Below are positions 25,422-32,808 of a DNA stretch of 64,000 nt, one piece after another. Within the stretch, counting starts at the first letter, position 1; each line of letters begins with the position of its first letter. Source of the stretch: an uncultured Phascolarctobacterium sp. (GTDB lineage: Bacteria; Bacillota; Negativicutes; Acidaminococcales; Acidaminococcaceae); the NCBI GenBank assembly GCA_905200645.1, contig CAJKLD010000001.1, positions 1 through 64,000 on the forward strand. Reading direction: 5' to 3'. A model generated the notes under the pieces. The model saw only the letters and a program-made list of their open reading frames with translations. It was not told where the DNA came from and searched no databases. The translations under genes were made by a program, and so were the position numbers.

Positions 25422-26465
25422 ATGTACAAAATTAGTAAAGAAAATTTGCCCAAGCTTTACACTGCTTTGGCACAGCAAGGACGCCTGCTGCTGCCGTGCC
25501 AAAATAAGGACGGCAAAACAGATTTTGCTCCCTATACTGCGGCGGCAAAAGTAAATTTAGCCGCAACCCTAACCGCTCGCTCCGCTAAGGACGTATTTTT
25601 TCCGCAGGTAGAAAATCTGCTGAAATTTTCTGCTCAAGGTAAAAAATTGTCTTTAGAACAAATTTTGCCCAGTAGCGAAACTGTTATCGTCATGGGTGTG
25701 CGTTCCTGTGACGCTCGCAGCTTTAAGATTTTAGACCGCGTATTTTTAAAAGAACCTGTGGATTCGTATTATCAAGCTCGCCGTGAAAATACGTTGCTGA
25801 TTGGCTTAGGCTGTACTGCGCCGGAAGAAACATGCTTCTGCCACGCCTTTGGTATTGACGCCGACAAGCCGGAAACCGACGTGCAGACTTGGCTGACAGA
25901 AGACAGTTTGTATTGGCTGCCTGTAACAAAAAAAGGAGAGGCGTTAAGTGAAAAATTAGGCGCTTTGTTGGAACTTGCTGATGAAACAGAGCAAAAGAAG
26001 GTTGAGGAACAGGCTGCGGTAACGAAAAAAATTTTAAACTTGCTGCCGCTGCACGATTTTAAAATCAACGATAAGTTACCTGCGAACGAATTGAAAGTTT
26101 TTAACAGCAAGGTTTGGGAAAAGCTTTCTTCTTCCTGCTTATCTTGCTGTACCTGCACTTATATTTGTCCTACCTGCCATTGCTATGACATTCGCGACTA
26201 TCAGGCAGGAGAAGGAAAAACAGAGCGTTTTCGCTGCTGGGATAGCTGTATGGCCGGCGATTTTACCAAAATGGCTCATGGTAATCCACGCAAAACCCGT
26301 TTGGAGCGCTTTCGCCAACGTTATATGCACAAGCTGGTATATTTTCCGGAAAATAACGATGGCGTTTATGCTTGCGTAGGCTGCGGGCGCTGCCTGCAAA
26401 AATGTCCTGTCAATCTCAATATTGTGAAAGTAGCCAAAGCCTTGGAGGTGAGCGAAGATGTGTAA
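25422..26465 (+). CDS. FlxB/AsrA/HydB-like 4Fe-4S protein
   Basis: 347 aa. The N-terminal domain contains VMGVRSCDARSFKILDRVF, typical of the sulfhydrogenase beta/anaerobic sulfite reductase A family. The C-terminal half has CLSCCTCTYICPTCHCYD and CVGCGRCLQKCPVN, a double [4Fe-4S] ferredoxin domain. It begins one base after the preceding stop and overlaps the FAD/NAD subunit by eight bases. No AsrC sulfite reductase gene is near, so a sulfite role is unlikely. It is probably the electron wire of the Flx module. Confidence 0.75.
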   Translation: MYKISKENLPKLYTALAQQGRLLLPCQNKDGKTDFAPYTAAAKVNLAATLTARSAKDVFFPQVENLLKFSAQGKKLSLEQILPSSETVIVMGVRSCDARSFKILDRVFLKEPVDSYYQARRENTLLIGLGCTAPEETCFCHAFGIDADKPETDVQTWLTEDSLYWLPVTKKGEALSEKLGALLELADETEQKKVEEQAAVTKKILNLLPLHDFKINDKLPANELKVFNSKVWEKLSSSCLSCCTCTYICPTCHCYDIRDYQAGEGKTERFRCWDSCMAGDFTKMAHGNPRKTRLERFRQRYMHKLVYFPENNDGVYACVGCGRCLQKCPVNLNIVKVAKALEVSEDV

Positions 26466-27294
26466 CTGCCATGATACGCTGATTCCGCAGATTGGCGTTA
26501 TTACGGATATCTGCGAGGAAACTGCGGACGTAAAAACATTTCGCGTAGAAGCTTTAAACGGCGGCAAGTTATTTGAGCATATGCCCGGACAATGCGCAGT
26601 GCTTTCCGTTCCTGGCAAAGGCGAAGCAATTTTTTCTATAACTTCTTCGCCTACCAATAAAAAATATATGGAGTTCAGCATTAAACGCTGCGGCAGCATT
26701 ACGGATTTTCTGCACTTTGATGTGGAGGTTGGCCAGGAAATTGCTGTGCGCGGGCCTTATGGCAATCATTTTCCTGTAGAAAATAAGCTGCAAGGCAAAA
26801 ATTTGCTGTTTATCGCCGGAGGTATAGGCTTAGCGCCGCTGCGCAGCGTGCTGAATTATATTTTGGACAAACGTGGCGATTACGGTTCTATTGATTTAGT
26901 ATACGGCGCGCGCAGCAAAGAAGATTTTGTGCGCTATAAGGAGCTCACAGAAATTTGGCCCAAGCAGCCTGCTACGCGCGTGCATTTAACCATTGACCGT
27001 CCGCAGGAGGGTTGGAGCGGTAATGTGGGCTTTGTACCTGCGTTTTTAAAGGCGTTGCAGTTTACGCCGGATAAAACCGTGTTGCTATGCGGGCCGCCAA
27101 TTATGATTAAGCTGTGTCTGGCGGCGCTCATGGAAATGGGCTTTGCCAAAAATCAGGTTTATACAACGCTGGAGCTGCGCATGAAATGCGGCGTTGGTAA
27201 GTGTGGACGCTGTAACATCGGTAAAAAATATGTGTGCAAGGATGGACCGGTGTTTACTTGCGATGAGTTAGATGAGATGCCCGACGAATATTAA
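26458..27294 (+). CDS. FlxA/AsrB-like FAD/NAD(P)H oxidoreductase
   Basis: 278-residue ferredoxin-NADP reductase-fold protein. FAD-site (FSITSSPT) and NAD-binding segments (FIAGGIGLAPLRSVL, LLCGPPIM) are visible, and MKCGVGKCGRCNIG with a later VC and TC forms a [2Fe-2S] site. This is the layout of AsrB/HydG/FlxA subunits. It is the probable NADH entry point of the Hdr-Flx complex. Its ATG overlaps the previous gene. After its stop come two giant imperfect hairpins rather than a simple terminator. Confidence 0.82.
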   Translation: MCNCHDTLIPQIGVITDICEETADVKTFRVEALNGGKLFEHMPGQCAVLSVPGKGEAIFSITSSPTNKKYMEFSIKRCGSITDFLHFDVEVGQEIAVRGPYGNHFPVENKLQGKNLLFIAGGIGLAPLRSVLNYILDKRGDYGSIDLVYGARSKEDFVRYKELTEIWPKQPATRVHLTIDRPQEGWSGNVGFVPAFLKALQFTPDKTVLLCGPPIMIKLCLAALMEMGFAKNQVYTTLELRMKCGVGKCGRCNIGKKYVCKDGPVFTCDELDEMPDEY

Positions 27295-27298
27295 ATGC

Positions 27299-27418
27299 GC
27301 AGCCGTGATAATCGCTTTATACTTCGTTGTCGGTAATTTGCTGCGCTCGATATACTAAAAGTATTATCTCGCTGGCAAATTACCATCCGCCTCGTCTAAA
27401 GACGATTCTGACGGCTGC
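27299..27418. repeat. 120-bp imperfect palindrome (giant hairpin I)
   Basis: The ends GCAGCCGT (27299-27306) and ACGGCTGC (27411-27418) pair, as do GGTAATTTGC and GCAAATTACC further in, and GCGCTCGATATAC with GTATTATCTCGC around a TAAAA loop. Most bases between pair too. It lies immediately after the FlxA-like stop. No T run follows, so it is not an ordinary terminator. Function unknown; it may be a mobile repeat, a processing site or a transcript-stabilising hairpin. Confidence 0.65.
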
Positions 27419-27439
27419 TTACATAGGTGATAATAATTT

Positions 27440-27640
27440 GTTGTAGATAAAGTAAATAATATATCATTAAGCGAACATTAAAATTTTTAGTGAATGAGCG
27501 ATTGGAACAATGAACTCAAGGGTTGTAGATAAAAAATATTTCTGCGAACAAATTGTATCCCGCAGAGTTCCTATTGTTCTTCGCGAAATGAACGTAAAAA
27601 ATTTTAGTGAGCGAATGATATATTTTTACTGTATCTATTT
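27440..27640. repeat. 200-bp imperfect palindrome (giant hairpin II)
   Basis: The left arm from TAGATAAAGTAAATAATATATCATT (27443 on) pairs with a right arm ending near 27637 that reads, reversed, TAGATACAGTAAAAATATATCATT. The pairing continues with gaps through TAAAATTTTT and AACAAT, and a small TCTGCG/CGCAGA stem sits near the centre. AATTTTTAGTGAATGAGCGA also recurs in direct orientation near 27600. Together with hairpin I it fills the 381-base gap before the frdB-like ATG. I see no reliable gene in it; an in-frame reading from 27510 simply crosses the palindrome. Confidence 0.6.
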
Positions 27641-27675
27641 ATATGATACCGATTTTACGAAAGGAGAAAACTCCA

Positions 27676-28350
27676 ATGGAAGAAATGGTAACAGTTTATC
27701 TGCTGGGTAAAAAATATTCCGTTCCCGCTGCCTTGACAATTATGGACGCGATGGAGTACGCAGGCTTTAAGCTGATCCGCGGCTGCGGCTGCCGCAGCGG
27801 CTTTTGCGGCGCCTGCGCAGTTATCTACCGCATTAAAGGAACGACGGATTTAAAAGTAGTGCTTTCCTGCCAAACCAAAGTTGAAGAAGGCATGTGCGTA
27901 GGCAAAATAGATTCTTTTCCCATCAATAAACGCACCTTTAATATTGAAGAAATTAAAGCCGACGACAATATTGTCGGTCAGCTGTATCCGGAAATTTACA
28001 GCTGCATTGGCTGCAACGCTTGCACCAAAGGCTGTCCTCAGGGATTAAATGTTATGCAGTATATTGCCTTTGCTCAGCGCGGAGCTTACGAAAAGGCTGC
28101 TCACGCTTCTTTTGACTGCGTAGGCTGCAATATCTGCGCTTCCCGTTGTCCGGCGCAGATTAGTCATGCGGCTGTGGGACTTTTGTGCCGCCGTTTAACC
28201 GGCAAATATATTGCGCCTAAATGCGAGCATTTGGCCAAACGTGTTGCCGAAATTGAAAACGGCGATTATGTAACGCTTTTAAAAAAGCTGAAAAACATGC
28301 CTCTGGAAGAAATCAAAGAGCTGTATAATAAGCGTGAAATTGAAAAATAG
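27676..28350 (+). CDS. frdB: Fumarate reductase-like iron-sulfur subunit
   Basis: 224 aa. A [2Fe-2S] domain (GCGCRSGFCGAC, then LSC) is followed by two full four-cysteine motifs, CIGCNACTKGCP and CVGCNICASRCP. Membrane FrdB/SdhB proteins usually bind a [3Fe-4S] at the last site; four cysteines here suggest two [4Fe-4S] clusters, as in TfrB-type or soluble enzymes. I chose the ATG at 27676, nine bases after AAGGAG, rather than an earlier ATG at 27643. It is followed 10 bases later by the flavoprotein gene, and no membrane anchor gene is near, so the enzyme is probably soluble. Confidence 0.82.
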   Translation: MEEMVTVYLLGKKYSVPAALTIMDAMEYAGFKLIRGCGCRSGFCGACAVIYRIKGTTDLKVVLSCQTKVEEGMCVGKIDSFPINKRTFNIEEIKADDNIVGQLYPEIYSCIGCNACTKGCPQGLNVMQYIAFAQRGAYEKAAHASFDCVGCNICASRCPAQISHAAVGLLCRRLTGKYIAPKCEHLAKRVAEIENGDYVTLLKKLKNMPLEEIKELYNKREIEK

Positions 28351-28360
28351 GAGGCAGGAC

Positions 28361-29968
28361 ATGAGCGCATTTACTGAAGATATGTTAAAATCCATGGCGA
28401 AGGTAGAAGCTACTAGAGCGCAGCGCTTAAATGCTGCTATTGAGCGTTTCAGCGCCGAAGAAAAGGATGCACTGCTGCAAGAATTTCATCCCGATTACAG
28501 CGCCAAAGGCTTTAAGGTGCTGGAGGTTGGCCCCAATAAGGGCGACAAGGTGCCAGTGGAGCTGGCGCATCTTTTAGAGGGCCAAAGCCGTTTAGAGGGC
28601 GTGGAGCTGGATTTGGATAATATTGATTACGATGTGGACGTGCTGGTAATCGGCGGCGGCGGCGCGGGAGCAAGCGCAGCGCTGGAAGCGCATAAGGGCG
28701 GTGCCAAAGTGTTGGTTGTCACTAAGCTGCGCATGGGCGACGCTAACACCATGATGGCGGAGGGCGGAATTCAGGCTGCTGATAAAGGCAACGATTCTCC
28801 TGCCACTCACTATCTGGATGCTTTTGGCGGCGGTCACTACAAAAATATTCCCGAGCTTTTGGAAAAATTAGTTACCCAAGGGCCTTTAGCGATTGACTGG
28901 CTCAGCAAGCTGGGCGTTATGTTTGATAAAGAGACCGACGGCACAATGGTTACTACTCATGGCGGCGGCACCAGCAGAAAACGTATGCATGCCTGCGCCG
29001 ATTACACTGGCGCAGAAATTATGCGCGTGCTGCGGGATGAAGTAGTAAACTGCGGCATTTCCGTGGTAGAATTTTCTCCGGCTATTGAGCTGCTTTTAGA
29101 CGCGGAAGGCAAATGTGCCGGCGCTGTGCTTTTAGATTACGACAGCAATGAATATAAAGTTGTGCGCGCCAAAACCGTTATTATAGCTACCGGCGGCGCA
29201 GGAAGACTGCATTATCAGGGATTTCCTACTTCCAACCATTACGGAGCAACTGCCGACGGTTTGGTTATGGCTTATCGCGCAGGCGCGCCGCTGATTTATG
29301 CGGACGCGATTCAGTATCATCCGACGGGCGTAGCTTATCCCGCACAGATTTACGGTGCACTGGTTACAGAAAAGGTGCGTTCCTTGGGAGCGCAGCTGGT
29401 CAACAGCGAGGGCGAAATTTTTATGCACCCGCTGGAAACCCGCGACGTAGCCGCCGCTTCAATCATCCGCGAGTGTACCACGCGCCAAAAAGGCGTAAAA
29501 GCTTTGGACGGCGTGGCTTTGTGGCTGGATACGCCGTTGATTGAAATGCTGCACGGCGAGGGCACTATTGCTAAACGTCTGCCGGGCATGCTGCGCATGT
29601 ATGCTAAATTTGGTATTGATTTGCGCAAGGAGCCGATTTTGGTATATCCTACGCTGCATTATCAAAACGGCGGCATTTTAATTGATAAGGATGCAGAAAC
29701 TAAAATTGCCGGGCTTTATGTGGCTGGCGAAGCTGTGGGCGGCATTCACGGCACGAACCGCTTAATGGGCAATAGTCTGCTGGATATTATTGTGTTCGGA
29801 CGCATTGCCGGCGCTAAAGCTGCGGAGGCTGCCAAAGCTACAACTTTAGGCAAATTGAGCTTAGAGCATGTGAAGGCCTTTGCTGCCGCAGAAAAAGCAG
29901 CCGGAGTTAGCGGCGAGCTTTCGCCTAAGCTGCTGCCTGTTTATACTCATGGCAGAAAAGCGCGCTGA
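28361..29968 (+). CDS. frdA: Soluble fumarate reductase-like flavoprotein
   Basis: 535 aa of the FrdA/SdhA/NadB family. FAD-binding GGGGAGASAALEA near residue 100 and MMAEGGIQAA follow. Dicarboxylate-site residues of fumarate reductases can be seen: His in IQYHPTGVA, Arg in TEKVRSLG, His in PTLHYQNGG, Arg in GTNRLMGNSL. The histidine that links FAD covalently in membrane Frd/Sdh is Asn (N129, in DANTMMAEGG), so FAD is likely non-covalent. About 95 residues precede the FAD motif, an N-terminal extension longer than usual. I chose the ATG at 28361 behind AGGAGG. Fumarate as substrate is inferred; related dicarboxylates remain possible, and L-aspartate oxidase is less likely because of the partner Fe-S subunit. 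Confidence 0.8.
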   Translation: MSAFTEDMLKSMAKVEATRAQRLNAAIERFSAEEKDALLQEFHPDYSAKGFKVLEVGPNKGDKVPVELAHLLEGQSRLEGVELDLDNIDYDVDVLVIGGGGAGASAALEAHKGGAKVLVVTKLRMGDANTMMAEGGIQAADKGNDSPATHYLDAFGGGHYKNIPELLEKLVTQGPLAIDWLSKLGVMFDKETDGTMVTTHGGGTSRKRMHACADYTGAEIMRVLRDEVVNCGISVVEFSPAIELLLDAEGKCAGAVLLDYDSNEYKVVRAKTVIIATGGAGRLHYQGFPTSNHYGATADGLVMAYRAGAPLIYADAIQYHPTGVAYPAQIYGALVTEKVRSLGAQLVNSEGEIFMHPLETRDVAAASIIRECTTRQKGVKALDGVALWLDTPLIEMLHGEGTIAKRLPGMLRMYAKFGIDLRKEPILVYPTLHYQNGGILIDKDAETKIAGLYVAGEAVGGIHGTNRLMGNSLLDIIVFGRIAGAKAAEAAKATTLGKLSLEHVKAFAAAEKAAGVSGELSPKLLPVYTHGRKAR

Positions 29969-30019
29969 AAGCACGCGCTTCGCTTGTAAAAATTTAATTC
30001 AAAACTAATCTGAAATTTT

Positions 30020-30066
30020 AAAAAGTCACCGTTGCAGTGCAAATGCACTGTGGCGGTGACTTTTTT
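30020..30066 (+). terminator. Terminator of the frdBA pair
   Basis: AAAAGTCACCG pairs with CGGTGACTTTT with a second inner stem CAGTGC/GCACTG, followed by T6. Confidence 0.85.
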
Positions 30067-30241
30067 ATTGCAAATTTTATTACAAACGCTTGTTCCCCTC
30101 CTAGTTTAGAACCCATAAATTTTCTTACCGATTGTCTATTTGGAATAGACAGAATTGATAGTGACGTATTATTGGTCGTTTGGCGTGCGCTTGCACGCTT
30201 ACTCAAAATGCCTTCGGGAAAAACTGTCGGCATCTACGCAT
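30067..30241. other. Gene-free stretch before the barnase gene
   Basis: Between the frdA stop and the GTG at 30307 lie 338 bases: the terminator, this stretch, and the promoter at 30242. It contains small inverted repeats (TGTCTAT/ATAGACA near 30136-30154 and GCGTGC/GCACGC near 30184-30199) but no convincing gene. A short - strand reading frame (30018-30233) has no ribosome site worth trusting. Confidence 0.5.
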
Positions 30242-30270
30242 TTGCTCAATAAAAGAAAAACCTGTATAAT
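30242..30270 (+). promoter_or_regulatory. Promoter of the barnase-barstar operon
   Basis: TTGCTC (30242-30247), 17 bp, then TATAAT (30265-30270), 36 bases before the GTG start of the barnase gene. Confidence 0.65.
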
Positions 30271-30306
30271 ATACTCAAGCAATTAAAATGTAAAGGAGAA
30301 TTTGAC

Positions 30307-30870
30307 GTGAAAAAAATCTTAGCCTTTCTTCTCTCGCTGCTGCTGTGCTTAAGCGTCATCACCGGCTGCGGCGCGTCGAAAAAAACTTCTAATGACGGCG
30401 GTACAAAGGTCAGCGCTTCTGTCAGCGAAAACAGTGGCAAGCAGTCTGCCGAAAAACAAACTATCAACAAGAAAAATACTAACGTCGCCAATTCTGACGC
30501 TAATGTACAAGCCAACAGCGGCAAGCTGAAGATAAGCGAAAGCGCCGCTTATACGGATAAGGAGCACGTAGCCGCTTACATCAATCAATTTGCTAAGCTG
30601 CCCCATAATTACATTACTAAAAATCAGGCGAAAAAGCTTGGCTGGAAGACTAAGGGCACGCTTGATAAGGTTGCGCCCGGAAAATCCATCGGCGGCGACC
30701 GTTACGGCAATTATGAGGGCAGGCTGCCGAAGAAGAGCGGACGCATCTGGCAGGAATGCGATATTGATTATGTGAAGGGCAACCGCAATGCCAAGCGTAT
30801 AGTTTTTTCTAACGATGGATTGATTTATTATACAAGCGACCATTACAAAAATTTTACTAAGCTGTATTAA
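30307..30870 (+). CDS. Lipoprotein with barnase-type ribonuclease domain
   Basis: 187 aa. A signal peptide ends in a lipobox (VITGC), so the protein is exported and lipid-anchored. A Ser/Lys/Asn-rich linker (about 23-80) leads to a C-terminal guanyl-specific RNase domain clearly like barnase: KLPHNYITKNQAKKLGW, VAPGKSIGGD, and the catalytic set E150 (IWQECD), R164 (AKRIVF) and H179 (SDHYKNF), with the same spacing of 14 and 15 residues as barnase E73, R87 and H102. It should cut RNA. It starts with GTG behind AAAGGAG. The barstar gene follows 12 bases later. Lipid anchoring of a barnase is unusual; it could be a contact-delivered toxin or a nuclease for scavenging RNA. Confidence 0.88.
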   Translation: MKKILAFLLSLLLCLSVITGCGASKKTSNDGGTKVSASVSENSGKQSAEKQTINKKNTNVANSDANVQANSGKLKISESAAYTDKEHVAAYINQFAKLPHNYITKNQAKKLGWKTKGTLDKVAPGKSIGGDRYGNYEGRLPKKSGRIWQECDIDYVKGNRNAKRIVFSNDGLIYYTSDHYKNFTKLY

Positions 30871-30882
30871 GGAGAGACGAGT

Positions 30883-31152
30883 ATGCGAAAGGTTATTTTA
30901 AATTTGGAAAAAATGCGTAGCATAGCTATGCTGCATAAGCATCTGCATACAGCTTTGGCGCTGCCGGAATATTACGGCGCTAATCTTGACGCTTTGTATG
31001 ATTGCCTTACGGAATTGGCAGAGCCGACGGAGCTGGTGGTGCAGCAAAAAGTAGCTGCGGAAGAATATCTTGGCTGGTACGGTCAGCAGCTAGTGCAGGT
31101 TTTGCAGGATGCTGCCGAGGTTAATAAGAGTTTAAAAATTACCCTGCAATAA
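30883..31152 (+). CDS. Barstar-type ribonuclease inhibitor
   Basis: 89-residue cytoplasmic inhibitor matching barstar along its whole length: ALPEYYGANLDALYDCLTEL holds the barnase-blocking helix with D36 and D40 (D35 and D39 of barstar), and the C-terminal KSLKITLQ is the last strand. It protects the cell from the upstream RNase before export. GGAGAGACGAGT precedes the ATG. It is followed after 13 bases by an ABC permease gene, so all may share a transcript. Confidence 0.9.
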   Translation: MRKVILNLEKMRSIAMLHKHLHTALALPEYYGANLDALYDCLTELAEPTELVVQQKVAAEEYLGWYGQQLVQVLQDAAEVNKSLKITLQ

Positions 31153-31165
31153 GGTGTGATGTAAT

Positions 31166-31924
31166 TTGTCTAAGAAAATTTTACGTGGGCTGCTGCTGCC
31201 CCTGCTGCTGCTGTTAGCGTGGCAGCTGGCGACGGACAAGGAGCTGTTCAGCGCTTATTTATTGCCGTCACCCTTAAAAGTATATGATGCTTTTGTGGAG
31301 CTGTGCGCCAGCGGTATGCTGTTGAAGCATTTATTGGTAAGTCTGAAGCGTGTATTTATCGGCTTTTCTTTAAGCTGCTGCCTGGCGGTGCCTTTAGGGA
31401 TTTTATGCGGACAGAGCAGACGCTTTGACGAATATTGTTGGCTGCTGCTGGAATTTTTGCGCCATGTGCCGCCCTTGGCTGCGGTGCCGCTGATAATTTT
31501 GTGGGCGGGCATTGGCGAGGTTTCCAAGCTGACGATTATTGTGCTGGCGTCGTTTTTTCCGCTGTTTTTGAATACCTACAGCGGCATTCATAATTGCGAC
31601 AGCAAATTGCTGGAGGTGGGCAAGGCGCTGGACTTTACTGCGCGGGAGCAGATTATGCAGATTCGCATTCCTGCGGCTTTGGAAAATATTGCCGTAGGTA
31701 TGCAGCTGGCGCTGGGCTATAGCTGGCGCGCGTTAATCGGCGCGGAGCTGATTGCGGCGTCTGCCGGTATCGGCTATTTAATTTTAGATGCGGAAGAAAT
31801 GTCGCGTCCCGATATTGTAATTGTGGGGATGCTGGCGATTGGCATTATCGGCACGGCGATTGATTATGCCTTTATGCTGCTGCTGCGGCGGATATTTCCC
31901 TGGCAGCAGGGAAAACGTAGCTGA
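31166..31924 (+). CDS. ABC importer permease (SsuC/TauC/NrtB type)
   Basis: 252 aa, six hydrophobic helices, BPD_transp_1-type permease of the nitrate/sulfonate/taurine class. The EAA-like cytoplasmic loop is seen in EVGKALDFTAREQIMQIRIPAALENI. It begins with TTG (31166) behind AAGGTG. The ATPase and binding protein genes follow. The substrate cannot be read from sequence; sulfonates, taurine, nitrate and thiamine precursors are all carried by this family. Confidence 0.85.
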   Translation: MSKKILRGLLLPLLLLLAWQLATDKELFSAYLLPSPLKVYDAFVELCASGMLLKHLLVSLKRVFIGFSLSCCLAVPLGILCGQSRRFDEYCWLLLEFLRHVPPLAAVPLIILWAGIGEVSKLTIIVLASFFPLFLNTYSGIHNCDSKLLEVGKALDFTAREQIMQIRIPAALENIAVGMQLALGYSWRALIGAELIAASAGIGYLILDAEEMSRPDIVIVGMLAIGIIGTAIDYAFMLLLRRIFPWQQGKRS

Positions 31925-31938
31925 CGGGAGGGAAAGCC

Positions 31939-32646
31939 ATGACGCAAAACGAAAATTGGAGCTTAAAGGTGCATGGTATCTGCCGCAGCTACGGAGCAAA
32001 AAAGGCGCTGCTACCGACGGACGTAAGCTTTGCCGAGCACAGCTTTACTTGCATTGTGGGACGCAGCGGCTGCGGTAAAACTACGCTGCTACGCTTGTTG
32101 TGCGGTTTAGAAAAGCCTGACGCAGGCAGTATTGAGCTTCCTGACGGTAAAAAAATTGCGCCGGTGTTTCAGGAGCCGCGGTTGATGCCGTGGCTGAACG
32201 TGGGCGAAAATATTACCCTCGCGGCAGCCCACGATAAGAGCTTGGATACAAAGCGCCTGCCTGATTTACTGCGGCTTTTAGAATTGCAAGGTACGGAAAA
32301 GCTTTATCCGGCGCAGCTTTCCGGCGGTATGGCGCAGCGCGTGTCGCTGGGACGTACGCTGTTTTATAATCCTGATATTATTTTGATGGACGAGCCTTTC
32401 AGCGCGCTGGATTATTTTACGCGGCAGGGCTTGCAGCAAACGCTGCTCAAGCTGTATGCCGAGGAGCGCAAAACGATTATTTTTGTTACTCACGACGTGG
32501 AGGAAGCCTTGCTTTTAGGCGACCGAGTCCTTATAATGGATAATGGCAGTGTGTGCGAAGAGCTGTCCGTAAATTTACCCAGACCGCGCCAGGCTGCCGA
32601 CCCGGAGTTTCAAAAGCTGCGGCAGAAAATATTGCAGGCGTTGTAA
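31939..32646 (+). CDS. ABC importer ATPase (SsuB/TauB type)
   Basis: 235-residue ATPase: Walker A VGRSGCGKTT, Q-loop VFQEPRLMPWLNV, signature LSGGMAQRV, Walker B IILMDEPFSALD and switch THDVEEA. The EPRLMPW after the Q-loop is typical of the sulfonate/nitrate/taurine subgroup. A GGGAGG site lies before the ATG; 14 bases separate it from the permease stop. Confidence 0.9.
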   Translation: MTQNENWSLKVHGICRSYGAKKALLPTDVSFAEHSFTCIVGRSGCGKTTLLRLLCGLEKPDAGSIELPDGKKIAPVFQEPRLMPWLNVGENITLAAAHDKSLDTKRLPDLLRLLELQGTEKLYPAQLSGGMAQRVSLGRTLFYNPDIILMDEPFSALDYFTRQGLQQTLLKLYAEERKTIIFVTHDVEEALLLGDRVLIMDNGSVCEELSVNLPRPRQAADPEFQKLRQKILQAL

Positions 32647-32808
32647 ATATAATTGCGATTCAAACGATAAATCCCATAGCTGAACAGTAAGATAGATATT
32701 AAATCTTAAGTGAAGCTTTTTTGTGGATTGTTGAAGCTGGTTTTCAGCTTTACAATAAAAAATTTTAAAACAGCTGCGGCTGCAGGTTTAAGAAAGGAGT
32801 TCATCATC

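Noticed and set aside
24006..27294. Anaerobic sulfite reductase (AsrABC)
   Set aside because: AsrA- and AsrB-like proteins are present, but there is no AsrC sirohaem subunit, and the genes run on from hdrBCA.
27510..27710. Open reading frame of 66 codons between flxA and frdB
   Set aside because: It crosses the second giant palindrome and overlaps the frdB start in another frame, with no ribosome site or family signal.
30018..30233. Possible small - strand gene or pseudogene before the barnase gene
   Set aside because: It runs through the frdA terminator, lacks a ribosome site and matches no family I know.
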